A DNA stretch of 64,000 nt from Slackia heliotrinireducens DSM 20476 (GCF_000023885.1 NC_013165.1:2480001-2544000), one strand, 5' to 3'. Counted from the stretch's first letter, positions 41,371 to 50,724 are shown. Made by a program: numbers and translations. Notes: generated from the letters alone by a model not told the origin.

Positions 41371-44300
41371 ATGGGTAAATTGACCATGACGCGCCGCTCG
41401 TTCGCGAAGCTGTCTGCAATGACCATCGCCGCAGCTGCCGTTGCGGAATCGGTCGTCCCCGCCGCCGTCCTTGCCGACGACGCCGCTGCAGACGAATCCG
41501 CCGGCGAAATCAAGCGTATCCGTTCTTGCTGCCGTGGTTGCGGCAAGATGGAATGCGGCGTTTGGGTCACCGTCCAGAACGGACGCGTCATCAAGACCGA
41601 AGGCGACCAGTCTTCGTTCCAGTCGTCCGGCAACCATTGCTCCAAGGGCCAGGCATCCATTCAGGCATGCTACCACCCCGCTCGCATGTACCATCCCATG
41701 AAGCGCACGAACCCCAAGGGCGAAGATCCCGGCTGGGTCCGCATCTCGTGGGAAGAGGCGATGGATACCATCGGCGAGAAGTTCAACGAGGCCATCAACC
41801 AGTACGGCGGGCAGACCTGCTTCGGCATGTGCGGCACGTCCCGTCAGTGGGTGTACGGCCCCTACGCATTCTACAAGTGGCTGTTCGATAGCCCCAACGC
41901 CCACGTAGCATCCTCGATCTGCAAGGGCCCCCGTCGTCTGATGGGCTGGCTCACCTCCATCGACGGCGCGCCTTGGTTCGCCCTGCGCGACGGCCCGCGC
42001 GTCTACGTCCAGTGGGGCACCGCTCCCGAGAACTCCAACTACGACGACTCCTGCCGTAACATCGTCGACAAGATGACCGAGGCCGACGTGCACATCTGCA
42101 TCGACCCGCGCCTGTCCGGTTCTGGCAAGGAAGCCGACTACTGGCTGAACCTGGAGCCCGCCACCGACGGCGCCCTGGCGCTGTGCTGGCAGCACATCAT
42201 CCTCGAGCATGACCTGGTCGACTGGGAATTCGTGAAGCGCTGGACCAACGCCCCCATCCTGGTAGTCGAAGACATGGAGCCCACGGGCGGCCGTTACTTC
42301 ACGCTGTCCACGGCGCTCACCGTGGCCCCTGCGGACCTGCTCGGCGAGAAGCTGAAGACCCGCCTGCTCAAGGAGAGCGACCTGGTCGAAGGCGGCAGCT
42401 GCCGTAAGTTCATGGCTTGGAACAAGAAGGCCAACGACGGCAAGGGCGGCCTGACCTATTGGGACACCGACGCCACGCAGTGGGAAGGCTGCCATCACAC
42501 GGCGCCCACCCGCGACCAGATGGAAGTCATCTACGAAGGAACCTCCCAGGAAGGCTACCTGCCTCCGCTGTCCTACCACGAGCTGGAAGAAGCCGGCATC
42601 GACTTCGACCTGTACGAGGCCCACGAGGTCACGCTGGCCGACGGCACCAAGCACATGGCCCGTCCGGTTTGGGCGTACTTCGCCGACTCCGTCAAGGATT
42701 GCACCGTCGAATGGTGCTCCGAGATCACCAAGCTCGATCCGAAGCTGATCGAAGAGTCCTGCCTCGCCTGGGCGACCCGCCCCGAAGGCCAGTCCTACGG
42801 CAACGGCGGCATCCATCTGAACCTGTCGCCTGACCAGGAAGGCAACTGCACGCAGACCGTGCGCGCCATCCTGAACCTGTCCTACACCACGGGCAACTTC
42901 GACGGCCCCGCCGGCAACCGCGGCCTGTCCCGCACCCCTGTCGACGAGCAATCCACCGCCGCTCCCGGCTCCAACATGCCGCAGAACGTCAAGAAGCAGC
43001 TCAAGGGTCTGGGCGTACCGATTCCGTACTACCCCGACGAGCAGATTGACATGATGAACATCCCCGACACCTACGAGACCTATTCCAACATGGTCGGTGC
43101 CGACAAGTTCCCGCTGCTCGCGCTGTACAACGAATGGGCCGACCCCGCCAGCATCTTCGAGGCCATCCTCACCGGCGATCCCTATCCGATCCGCGTCGGC
43201 ATCAACGAGGCCGGTTCGTTCATGAACCAGTGCAACGCCAACATGGCCTGGGACGCCCTGTCCAAGCTGGACTTCTGGGTTGACCTGAACATGTTCCACC
43301 ATCCCTCCACCGAGATGGCCGACATCGTTCTGCCCGTCGCCCACTGGCTCGAGATCAACAACATCCGCGTGTCGCAGGGCGCTTCCGGCGGCATCGGCAT
43401 GACCTGCCGTGCGGTCGACCCGCCGGCCGACGCCAAGTTCGACTACGACGTCAACCGCCTGCTGTACGAATCCTTCGAGAAGCAGGGCAACATCAACGGT
43501 ATCTGGACCAACATCGCTGCCGACGGCCCCGGCGCCTACGAAAGCGACGAGCGTCTGGAAGAGTGGTTCCGCGCCCACAACGAGGTGGACGGCTTCGACG
43601 CCCGTTACCCCGGCTGCAAGTGGCAGCACATGCAGGACTACGTGGACGACTTCCAGGAGCATGGCTGGTTCAACGCCAAGGTCCTGGAGCCCAACCGTTG
43701 GGGCACCTACCGTCGTTTCGAGACCGGCTGGATGCGCATGGGCAAGGACGCCTGCACCGCCGCTCCCTGGAGCGCCGACGAGAACGGCCAGCCCACCGAC
43801 GCCAACTTCGGCTGCCCGACCCCTTCGGGCCTGGTCGAAATCTGGCCGATGATGTTCGAATACTACTGCCTCGACAAGGCCAACGAGTTCGAGCCCGGCA
43901 AGTTCGACGTCATGAAGGAAATCATGCCGAACTACGAACCCTGCGTCTCCGCCCCCGGCGGCGAATGGGAGACCGAGACCTCCGCTGAGGAGTACCCGAT
44001 CATCCTCACCACCGGCCGCCGCATCCCGGTGTACTTCCACTCCGAGCATCGCCAGCTCCCCTGGTGCCGCGAACTGTGGCCGGCCCCGCGTCTGGAGCTC
44101 AACCCCGTGGACGCCGAGAAGCTGGGTCTGCAGCAGGGCGACTGGGCCTGGATCGAAGTGGAGCCCCACACCGAGATGGGCAAGAAGTACTGCTCCGCCA
44201 TCCGCGAGGTCGTAGACATCTACGAAGGTATCGCCCCTGGCTGGGCCAACGCCGAGCACGGCTGGTGGTATCCCGAGCTGCCGGCTCCGACCCATGGTTT

Positions 44301-44532
44301 CGACCTGGTCAACGCCGAATGCCTGTGGGATCCCGAGGCCCGCGACAAGTTCATCGCAAGCTCGCACATGCGCGGCGTCCGCTGCAAGATCTACAAGGCC
44401 ACGGCCGAGAACAGCCCCAACGGCAACCCGATTCCGTGCGCCAACGAAGACGGCACCCAGATCATCTACGACAGCAGCGATCCTCGCCTGAAGGAATGGC
44501 TGCCTGATTACGACATCCGGAAGGAGGCGTAA
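41371..44532 (+). CDS. Tat-exported molybdopterin oxidoreductase (DMSO-reductase family)
   Basis: The 1053-residue catalytic subunit has a twin-arginine signal (MTRRSFAKLSAMTIAAAAVA). A [4Fe-4S] site follows (Cys 54, 57, 62 and 90; CRGCGKMECGVWV then HCSKGQ), then the bis-MGD body. The residue in the usual metal-ligand position appears to be Cys184 (SSICKGPRR). The CRGCGKMECGVWV and SICKGPR signatures resemble, from memory, the large Eggerthella/Gordonibacter group that includes catechol dehydroxylases. The substrate is thus probably a small aromatic or other reducible compound, but this is inference. GAAGGAGGAGG precedes ATG 41371. DmsB- and DmsC-like genes follow at 3 and -1 bases. Confidence 0.93.
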   Translation: MGKLTMTRRSFAKLSAMTIAAAAVAESVVPAAVLADDAAADESAGEIKRIRSCCRGCGKMECGVWVTVQNGRVIKTEGDQSSFQSSGNHCSKGQASIQACYHPARMYHPMKRTNPKGEDPGWVRISWEEAMDTIGEKFNEAINQYGGQTCFGMCGTSRQWVYGPYAFYKWLFDSPNAHVASSICKGPRRLMGWLTSIDGAPWFALRDGPRVYVQWGTAPENSNYDDSCRNIVDKMTEADVHICIDPRLSGSGKEADYWLNLEPATDGALALCWQHIILEHDLVDWEFVKRWTNAPILVVEDMEPTGGRYFTLSTALTVAPADLLGEKLKTRLLKESDLVEGGSCRKFMAWNKKANDGKGGLTYWDTDATQWEGCHHTAPTRDQMEVIYEGTSQEGYLPPLSYHELEEAGIDFDLYEAHEVTLADGTKHMARPVWAYFADSVKDCTVEWCSEITKLDPKLIEESCLAWATRPEGQSYGNGGIHLNLSPDQEGNCTQTVRAILNLSYTTGNFDGPAGNRGLSRTPVDEQSTAAPGSNMPQNVKKQLKGLGVPIPYYPDEQIDMMNIPDTYETYSNMVGADKFPLLALYNEWADPASIFEAILTGDPYPIRVGINEAGSFMNQCNANMAWDALSKLDFWVDLNMFHHPSTEMADIVLPVAHWLEINNIRVSQGASGGIGMTCRAVDPPADAKFDYDVNRLLYESFEKQGNINGIWTNIAADGPGAYESDERLEEWFRAHNEVDGFDARYPGCKWQHMQDYVDDFQEHGWFNAKVLEPNRWGTYRRFETGWMRMGKDACTAAPWSADENGQPTDANFGCPTPSGLVEIWPMMFEYYCLDKANEFEPGKFDVMKEIMPNYEPCVSAPGGEWETETSAEEYPIILTTGRRIPVYFHSEHRQLPWCRELWPAPRLELNPVDAEKLGLQQGDWAWIEVEPHTEMGKKYCSAIREVVDIYEGIAPGWANAEHGWWYPELPAPTHGFDLVNAECLWDPEARDKFIASSHMRGVRCKIYKATAENSPNGNPIPCANEDGTQIIYDSSDPRLKEWLPDYDIRKEA

Positions 44533-44535
44533 ATC

Positions 44536-45216
44536 ATGGCCCAATACTCCATCCTGACCGACCTCAACCGCTGCGTCGGCTGCATGTCCTGCATGGTTGC
44601 TTGCAAGGCGATCAACGACGTGCCCATCGGAAACTATTGGAACAAGATTCTGCGCATCGGCCCTTACAAGCGTGAGGACTATCAGACGCCGAACGATGTC
44701 GACATGTACTACCTGTGCGTGCAGTGCCAGCATTGCGCCGACCCCAAGTGCGTCGCCGTCTGCCCCACCAAGGCTTCCCAGAAGATGGAAGACGGCACCG
44801 TCCAGATCGACAAGTCGAAGTGCATCGGCTGCCAGTTCTGCGTTATGGCCTGCCCCTACGGCGTCCGTTACCTCAACGAGGAGGAGCGCGTCGTCGAGAA
44901 GTGCACGATGTGCGAGCAGCTCATCGCCCAGGGCGGTCTGCCCCAGTGCGTCGTGCAGTGCGGCGGCCGTGCCCGCTTCTTCGGCGATCTGGACAACGGC
45001 ATCGAATCCTTCGAGGCCCCGGACATCGCCTACATCGCCGATCGCGACAATAACGACTTCAGTTATGACCAGCTGTATACCGGCAACCGCATCACCTTCG
45101 GCGAGCTCGCCGAAGAATACAACCAGGACACGGACGTTCACCGTCTGCCCGATGCGGGCAACGAGCCGAGCTTCGTGTATGTGCTGCGCGGACGTGAATG
45201 GAAGGGAGCTGAATAA
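44536..45216 (+). CDS. DmsB-like four-cluster ferredoxin subunit
   Basis: The 226-residue protein carries 16 Cys in four ferredoxin motifs: CVGCMSCMVAC (12-22), LCVQCQHCADPKCVAVCP, CIGCQFCVMACP and CTMCEQL with PQCVVQCGG. It would carry electrons from the membrane anchor to the molybdenum subunit. It has no signal of its own and would be co-exported with the Tat-dependent catalytic subunit. Three bases separate it from that gene, and its stop overlaps the anchor start (TAATG). The short tail after residue 170 lacks the long extension of some DmsB proteins. Confidence 0.93.
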   Translation: MAQYSILTDLNRCVGCMSCMVACKAINDVPIGNYWNKILRIGPYKREDYQTPNDVDMYYLCVQCQHCADPKCVAVCPTKASQKMEDGTVQIDKSKCIGCQFCVMACPYGVRYLNEEERVVEKCTMCEQLIAQGGLPQCVVQCGGRARFFGDLDNGIESFEAPDIAYIADRDNNDFSYDQLYTGNRITFGELAEEYNQDTDVHRLPDAGNEPSFVYVLRGREWKGAE

Positions 45217-46085
45217 TGGAACTTCAATGGCCTCTCATTCTCTTCACCACGCTGTTAGCCTGGTGCGCCGGCACCTTCGCCACCCAGGCTTACCTGGCCC
45301 TCAAGGGCAAAGGTGAGAGCATCCAAATGCCCGCATGGATCGCTTCTGTGGTCCTGCTGGCGGTTGGCGGCATCGCCGTGTTCTTCCACCTGCAGCATTG
45401 GGAGCGCATCTTCAACGGCTTCGGACACCTGTCCTCCGGCATTACCCAAGAGCTCATCGCCATTGTGGTCCTGGCGGTCATCGCCGTCATCTACCTGGCT
45501 ATGATCAGGCGTAACGAGGGCAAGGTCCCGTCCTGGCTGGCCATCGCGTCCATCGTCGTGAGCGTCGTCTTGGTCGTCGTGATGGGCCACTCCTACATGA
45601 TGGAAGCCCGTCCCGCATGGAACAACATCCTGTGGATTGTCTCGCTGCTCGGCGCCTCCTGCGTGCTGGGTCCCGCGACCGTGGCAACCATCGCCGCCAT
45701 CAAGGGCGAAGATGCTTCCGACCTAGCGATGCCCGCGCTCATCGGCGCCGTCATCAACGCCGTGGCGTCCGTCGCCGCCGGCCTGAGTGTCGGGGCTGCC
45801 AACAGCGCCCTGACCGACGTGGGCTACTACTTCGACCTGACCCATCCCACCATGGAGCTGCTGAGCCCCGAGCTCAGCGCCTTCAGCGGGGCCAGTGCCC
45901 TGCCCATGATTCTGGGCGTCATCATCATCGGAGCCATCTGCCCGATCGTCGCCGCCTTCATGGGTAAGAAGTCCGGCAATTGGAAGATGTGGGGACCCAT
46001 CGCAGTGGTGTGCGCCGTGATCGGTGCTATCTGCCTGCGTGTGGTGTTCTACTACGCCGGCGTGTCCATGTTCATGTTCTACTAA
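45216..46085 (+). CDS. DmsC-like membrane anchor subunit
   Basis: The 289-residue protein has eight predicted helices, beginning LQWPLILFTTLLAWCAGTFA, with HLQHWERIFNGFGHLSSGIT after helix 2 (a DmsC pattern) and MMEARPAWNN. It would take electrons from menaquinol and pass them to the DmsB-like subunit, holding the enzyme to the outer face of the membrane. No haem ligand pattern is obvious. The ATG overlaps the previous stop codon by one base, indicating coupled synthesis in equal amounts. It is the last gene of the operon, followed by two hairpins. Confidence 0.9.
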   Translation: MELQWPLILFTTLLAWCAGTFATQAYLALKGKGESIQMPAWIASVVLLAVGGIAVFFHLQHWERIFNGFGHLSSGITQELIAIVVLAVIAVIYLAMIRRNEGKVPSWLAIASIVVSVVLVVVMGHSYMMEARPAWNNILWIVSLLGASCVLGPATVATIAAIKGEDASDLAMPALIGAVINAVASVAAGLSVGAANSALTDVGYYFDLTHPTMELLSPELSAFSGASALPMILGVIIIGAICPIVAAFMGKKSGNWKMWGPIAVVCAVIGAICLRVVFYYAGVSMFMFY

Positions 46086-46096
46086 GAACAACCTGA

Positions 46097-46122
46097 TGGG
46101 GACCGGGTTTTCCCGGTCCCCA
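46097..46122 (+). terminator. First hairpin after the molybdoenzyme operon
   Basis: TGGGGACCGGG/CCCGGTCCCCA is a perfect 11-bp stem with a TTTT loop, 12 bases after the stop. The T-run after it is absent; the following hairpin probably completes termination. Confidence 0.6.
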
Positions 46123-46126
46123 TACG

Positions 46127-46203
46127 AAAGCCCCGCCTGAGTGCGGCTCGTGTTCCCCAGCCCCATGCAAATGACGAGCCGCATTCCGACGGGGCTTTCT
46201 TTA
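46127..46203. terminator. Long terminator hairpin
   Basis: AAAGCCCCG and CGGGGCTTT form the base, with an inner GAGTGCGGCTCGT/ACGAGCCGCATTC stem, followed by CTTTA. It separates the molybdoenzyme operon from the convergent UvrD-like gene 2. Confidence 0.75.
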
Positions 46204-46253
46204 TGCCCTGCGAATGCCTTGCCGGCGGCTGCCCGCCGGCCGATATGCGGTTG

Positions 46254-48209
46254 TTAGAAGTACACCTCGGGAATATCCTCCCCTTTGATGCAGTTCAGCA
46301 CCAGGCTCTTGGAAAGACGGGCATGCCTCTCGCCGTCTTGGGCGTAGAAGCGCTCAACGCGCAAGCCTTGCCGCTCGGCGTCGGTCCCGCGCGCCGTGGT
46401 GAAGTACGTCATGGCCGCACGCTGCATGCCCTTGGAAAGGGCGGCCATGTATATGCGCGCGTCGCCGGCAAGCATCTTTCGGGCCTGCTCAGGACTGGTT
46501 TTCGTGCGGTCGAAATACGCATGTTTGGGGGACAGCCCGTTCACCATTCCCATAAACACCACGGCCTTCGGGTTCATGCCGATGACGCGTTCGCGGGTCA
46601 CCACCTTGACGTAGGGTATGGGGTGTGTAGCCGGATAGAACATGTTGGCGTGTGCGTTTTTCAGCATGGCGGCCGCAGATTCGTCGAACATATCCTCGCT
46701 GAACAGGTCGTCGATAGTCGAGCCCACGCTCGCAGCGGGACCGCAAACCAGCTTTGTCGCCGCCGACTTCAGCATATAACCCTCAAGCGGCCGCAGATGC
46801 TCAAGATGCTCCTGAAGCAACTCGTACCTATCAGCAGCCTTGCGCATCTCGTTTCCGTACACCACAGGTGCAACGCCCTCGGGAAGGTCGCCGCCCTGCA
46901 GGCTGCGGGAAAGAACCGCCAGCGCCTCGTCCATGGAAAGGCCGACGGATTCCATGCAAGTATACACCTCCGTGAACGCCGAGCGGCAGGTCAGCTCGTC
47001 CCCGAATCCGCACCACGCACGAAGCGACGGTTCGTCGCCCGGGTCCGCGGCCAGCGTCAGCAGGCAGGCCGTCTGCGCCGGCAGACAGGATTTTTCGAAG
47101 CGCACGTCACCGCCGATGTTGCCCCTGGTACCTACGCTGCTCGCGGCGACGCCCCGGTCGAGCAGCCTCACCAGAACGTTGAGCTCCCAGGTCTTGTTAG
47201 GAACCACCACAGCGACATCCTCGGGACTGAGCCCTTCGCTGAGCCTCGCCTGCACCCACTCGATCACGCGCTCGCACTCTTCGGCGGGTGTTGCGGTTTC
47301 GATGATCTCGAAACCGCCATCGACCTGCGTACCGTTCGCCATCGTGACGGGAATCTCCATCCCCTCGAAATCGGGATGCTCGGCGGCAAGCTCCGAAAGG
47401 CTGCCGACCGCCGCTGCCGTGTCGGTCGGCAGGTGGCTTTCTGACAGCATGACCACGTCTGCCTGAGGCACCTGGGCCTTCAGCTCGTCGATGCCTTTGG
47501 CATAGGGGAAGCTGTCGAACACCTGAACGCAGGCCAGCGGATTGCCGGCCGCGAAAAGCTTCTCGCCGGCAAGCGCGCAGACCAGATACTGCGACGCACG
47601 GCTCAGCATCTGGTAGTCATCCGCGAACACGTACTTGAACTGCGCTTTCGCCAACTCGGCAGGACATTCGGACAGGAATCGGAACGCCATGTTGGAAATC
47701 TCCGGCTCGATGTAGGCGCCATACAGGCCCAGCAGGCGTTTGAGCTGCGCGTGGTTCTCTTCCTCCTCTTTGTATATAAGCCAGCCCTCTTCGAAATCGG
47801 CCAGCTCGGTCCAGCTGCGGTAGAAGAAACCCGTCAGCTCGGCGATGCGCTTGGGACGCAGTCCGCTCACCTTCATATCCTCCATGAGGAAGCTTTCCTC
47901 ATACCGCGCAAGCTGCCGAGGTTTTCGGCCGGTGGCAGCGCAGGCCCCAGGCGTCGCAAGCACGGACATGGCCAGTTCGCGGGCGGTGCGCACGCCGACG
48001 AACTGCGAAGCGCCTTGGCTGGAGAAGGCCAGCAGACGCCGGGTGGGCTCCACGGCTTCAGGCTGCGCCACGACGACCAGGATGTCTTCTGCGGAAACGC
48101 CCTGATCCAGCAGGGCCGCCACCTCTAAGGCGAGCTTCTGCGTCTTACCCGTCTTGCATCCGCCTTCGAAAAGCTTGACGGCGGGTACGCGGGGAAATTC
48201 CAAAACCAT
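46254..48209 (-). CDS. Diverged UvrD/AddB-like SF1 helicase-fold protein 2
   Basis: The 651-residue paralogue of the protein at 37579 has Walker A GGCKTGKT (16-23), Walker B VFADDYQMLS (about 194-203), a motif V-like stretch VVTRERVIGMNPKAVVFMG, and MAALSKGMQ in place of motif VI, again with Lys where Arg is expected. Shared blocks with the first copy include RTARELAMSVLA and RASQYLV. ATPase activity is plausible; strand separation is doubtful. Start ATG 48209 has GAAAGGA 6 bases upstream. It ends convergently with the molybdoenzyme operon, and an 18-bp terminator stem separates it from the NapH-like gene, so it probably has its own promoter. Confidence 0.8.
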   Translation of the reverse strand: MVLEFPRVPAVKLFEGGCKTGKTQKLALEVAALLDQGVSAEDILVVVAQPEAVEPTRRLLAFSSQGASQFVGVRTARELAMSVLATPGACAATGRKPRQLARYEESFLMEDMKVSGLRPKRIAELTGFFYRSWTELADFEEGWLIYKEEEENHAQLKRLLGLYGAYIEPEISNMAFRFLSECPAELAKAQFKYVFADDYQMLSRASQYLVCALAGEKLFAAGNPLACVQVFDSFPYAKGIDELKAQVPQADVVMLSESHLPTDTAAAVGSLSELAAEHPDFEGMEIPVTMANGTQVDGGFEIIETATPAEECERVIEWVQARLSEGLSPEDVAVVVPNKTWELNVLVRLLDRGVAASSVGTRGNIGGDVRFEKSCLPAQTACLLTLAADPGDEPSLRAWCGFGDELTCRSAFTEVYTCMESVGLSMDEALAVLSRSLQGGDLPEGVAPVVYGNEMRKAADRYELLQEHLEHLRPLEGYMLKSAATKLVCGPAASVGSTIDDLFSEDMFDESAAAMLKNAHANMFYPATHPIPYVKVVTRERVIGMNPKAVVFMGMVNGLSPKHAYFDRTKTSPEQARKMLAGDARIYMAALSKGMQRAAMTYFTTARGTDAERQGLRVERFYAQDGERHARLSKSLVLNCIKGEDIPEVYF

Positions 48210-48275
48210 ATCGGTCCTTTCGATAATCGGCCCTGCTTCTCATGCCTGCCGGCATCGAATGGGCACAGGATAACC

Positions 48276-48333
48276 CAGAAAGAAAGCGACTCACCCCGAA
48301 ACGAGGCCCCATGCATGAGTCGCTTTCTTTCTG
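48276..48333 (-). terminator. 18-bp perfect terminator stem
   Basis: CAGAAAGAAAGCGACTCA (48276-48293) and TGAGTCGCTTTCTTTCTG (48316-48333) are perfectly complementary. On the minus strand the stem ends in TTTCTTTCTG, 45 bases after the NapH-like gene. The arm is unusually long. Confidence 0.65.
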
Positions 48334-48378
48334 AGACCTCGGACGCGGAAGGATACGCCCGAGGTCGGGGAGAAAGAC

Positions 48379-49320
48379 TTATTCTTCAGCCTTGGCGACC
48401 ACGACAGGTTCGCTGCTGGACTTCGGCAGGAACGGCATCGCGATGGCGCTGCCCGGGCAGGCCTCGACGCACTTGCGGCATTTGGTGCACTCGCTGAAGT
48501 TGGCGCCGCGCTCAGGGTGCCGCGGGTCGATGCCCTGGTCGCACACCTTGCGGCACACTCCGCAAGAGGTTCCCTTGACGTTTTCGACGCAGGATGATGC
48601 GTCGACGGTAGGAACGAAAGTCCGGTTCGCCTTGCCGATAAGGCTCATCAAGGCGGACACGGGGCAGATATGGCTGCACCACTTACGGAAGAACACGACT
48701 TCGACCAGCAGCAATGCAGGAACCAGCACCACAGACCAGGTGACGTCGCCATGGCCGAACAGGCCCATGAGCAGAAACACCGTGGCGAAGGTCAGGCCGA
48801 TGGGACATACCAGGCAGAATACCGGGAATCCGAAGACGGCCGTGGACAGCAGCGCACCGCCCAGCACCAGATGCCGGGAATCGACCTGGCCTTTGCCGGC
48901 CAGCGAACCGCATCCGCGGCTGCAGGCCTTCAGGCCGGCGATTTCCGCATCGGTCAGCGGAGCCACGTCCCTGTCAAGCTCTCGCTTGGAACGCTCGGCG
49001 CGCTCGGCGCTTTCCAGGTCCTGCTTGCGCGAAAACGCGTTGCGCAGCTCCGACACCACAGGAACCGGGCAGATCCAGCCGCAGAACGCACGGCCGAGCA
49101 GGACGATGAGCACGACGGCGATGACGAACGCGATAACCACACGGGGAATCAGGGTTTTGGTGGCGAGCAGCGTCGCCAGCGAGCCGAGCGGGCACAGCAG
49201 CGCGATGTCGGACCAGCCGAATGCGGAGAGCGTGCCCACCGGGGCGTACGCCGCGTAGGCGACGGCAATGACGACGAAGATGACGATGGGCGCAGCCATG
49301 CGGATCTTATTGGATTTCAT
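48379..49320 (-). CDS. NapH-like membrane iron-sulphur protein
   Basis: The 313-residue protein has six helices with the NapH/CcoG-type CxxxCP signatures: GRAFCGWICPVPVVSELRN, FPVFCLVCPIG and KWCSHICPVS. Two C-terminal ferredoxin motifs follow (SCGVCRKVCDQGIDP and ECTKCRKCVEACPGSA). It would move electrons from the quinone pool to periplasmic-side iron-sulphur partners. It follows the NapG-like gene by 12 bases. No napA-like gene is present, so the pair probably serves the molybdoenzyme at 41371 or another reductase. Confidence 0.88.
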   Translation of the reverse strand: MKSNKIRMAAPIVIFVVIAVAYAAYAPVGTLSAFGWSDIALLCPLGSLATLLATKTLIPRVVIAFVIAVVLIVLLGRAFCGWICPVPVVSELRNAFSRKQDLESAERAERSKRELDRDVAPLTDAEIAGLKACSRGCGSLAGKGQVDSRHLVLGGALLSTAVFGFPVFCLVCPIGLTFATVFLLMGLFGHGDVTWSVVLVPALLLVEVVFFRKWCSHICPVSALMSLIGKANRTFVPTVDASSCVENVKGTSCGVCRKVCDQGIDPRHPERGANFSECTKCRKCVEACPGSAIAMPFLPKSSSEPVVVAKAEE

Positions 49321-49332
49321 CGCGACCCTCCT

Positions 49333-49992
49333 TTACCGTTCGATCGGCTTGACGACGATGGCGCGGTCGGTCATGCCTGCGACCACGGAAGCGTCCTGCA
49401 TGGACACGCACACCGTGTAGCACAGGCCGCAGCCGTTGCATTTGTCTTCGATTACATGCGGGATGTTGTTCTCATCCATCTCCATCGCCTCGTAGGGGCA
49501 GGCGTCGTAGCAGAACCGGCACCCCTTGAAGCGGTAGGCCAAACACCAGTCCTTGTTGATTTCGGCGATGCCTAGAATGGTGTTTTCGGGGGTTGCGTCC
49601 GCAGGCAGTTTCAACGCCTGGGTCGGACAGGCGGCCACGCACAGCGGCACACCGTCGTTTTCCTCGGTGCACCAGTCGCAGTAGTCGAGCGCGTAATCCA
49701 TTGTAGGCGTGCGGAGATTGATGAATCCGTCCTCCACGTGGGTCGGCGCAATAACGCGGCGCGGACATGCTTCGATGCACTTCTCGCAACGGATGCACGC
49801 CCCCAGCATGAGGTCTTCGTCCTGTCCTCCCGGAGGGCGCACCACGGCGTTGGCAGCAAGGGGCTTCAACGTGCCCAAGCCCAAGGCCACCGCCGCGCCG
49901 CCCGCGCCGATGAGCAGCGTGCGCCTCGACATGCCGGCATAAGTCCGTTCCTTTTCTTCCTGCTGCGTGTTCTTGTTGGGCTCGTCAGACAT
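49333..49992 (-). CDS. NapG-like Tat-exported four-cluster ferredoxin
   Basis: The 219-residue protein begins with a cytoplasmic tail and a twin-arginine signal (GMSRRTLLIGAGGAAVALGL). Ferredoxin motifs follow: CIRCEKCIEACPRR, YCDWCTEENDGVPLCVAACP, GCRFCYDACP and CNGCGLCYTVC, the NapG/DmsB-like layout. It would accept electrons from the NapH-like membrane protein outside the membrane. It lies 12 bases from the TorD gene upstream. ATG 49992 is supported by the frame; GGGGCGAT upstream gives a weak ribosome site. Confidence 0.88.
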   Translation of the reverse strand: MSDEPNKNTQQEEKERTYAGMSRRTLLIGAGGAAVALGLGTLKPLAANAVVRPPGGQDEDLMLGACIRCEKCIEACPRRVIAPTHVEDGFINLRTPTMDYALDYCDWCTEENDGVPLCVAACPTQALKLPADATPENTILGIAEINKDWCLAYRFKGCRFCYDACPYEAMEMDENNIPHVIEDKCNGCGLCYTVCVSMQDASVVAGMTDRAIVVKPIER

Positions 49993-50004
49993 TGGCTATC
50001 GCCC

Positions 50005-50724
50005 CTATTCGTCTTCTTCAACTTCGGTCAGCATGTCCAGCAAGTACTCTTTGTCGGTTTCCAAAAAACCATCGGTAAGGTAGGAAAGCGCCAGGTAGAA
50101 ATCGGTTTTCGCGAAGCGTCGCATATCCACGGTAAGCAAGGGCGCCCAAGAGAGCAGATGGTCCTGGAGGAAATTCAGCTGGGCAACCATCAAATCGTAT
50201 GCCGTATCCTCGTTGCCCGATTCCAACGCTGCGGCGATGCGTTCGCTCAGCACCTTCATGAACTCCAGCTCCAGCGCGATGTGGTCCTCCCCTTCGCGCC
50301 AGCTCTCGTCCTTTGACAGGCCGTAGGCGCGGTAAATCGCCAGCACCTCGTCGCGGGCATCCTGCATCATCAGGCGCTTTTCCGACGTGTAGACACTCTC
50401 GAAGGGGAACGCCGCCCCGTCAAGCTGGTTGGTGCTGCCGATGAACACGCGCACGTAATCGACGGCAAGCTCGGTGATGGTGTTGTCCCATGCACGGCTC
50501 AGGTAGCGGGCCAGCATCAAGAACCCTTTGTCGGAGTCCTCGTTGCCCGTGGCCGCCGGGAAGCGCATCCCACGCATTGCCTCGAGCTGCTCCCTGTCGA
50601 TTTCCACGCGGTACATACGCGCCAGCAGCCCGTAGGTCGCGGCACGTTGGTGGTTCAGCTTCGCCAGGTCGGCAAGGTATGCGGCCTCTTCCTCCGCCGC
50701 CGTGGTCTCAAGTTCGTCTGCCAT
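50005..50724 (-). CDS. TorD-family molybdoenzyme chaperone
   Basis: The 239-residue all-helical protein fits the TorD/DmsD family: LARMYRVEIDREQLEAMRG, VDYVRVFIGSTN (the Y-x3-F pattern followed by PFESVYTSEKRLMMQD), and EDHIALELEFM (the E-D-H-[IL] signature). Such chaperones bind the Tat signal of the molybdenum subunit until the cofactor is inserted. The natural client is the enzyme at 41371. Start ATG 50724 has GAAGGGGG upstream; a longer frame exists. It lies in the middle of a minus-strand maturation operon. Confidence 0.88.
   Translation of the reverse strand: MADELETTAAEEEAAYLADLAKLNHQRAATYGLLARMYRVEIDREQLEAMRGMRFPAATGNEDSDKGFLMLARYLSRAWDNTITELAVDYVRVFIGSTNQLDGAAFPFESVYTSEKRLMMQDARDEVLAIYRAYGLSKDESWREGEDHIALELEFMKVLSERIAAALESGNEDTAYDLMVAQLNFLQDHLLSWAPLLTVDMRRFAKTDFYLALSYLTDGFLETDKEYLLDMLTEVEEDE

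Noticed and set aside
41368-45141. A 1257-codon open frame on the minus strand
   Set aside because: It lies wholly antisense to the molybdoenzyme and DmsB genes, whose motifs are unmistakable. High G+C third positions in the real genes create such long antisense frames; the product is low-complexity Val/Gly/Ala/Asp without domains.
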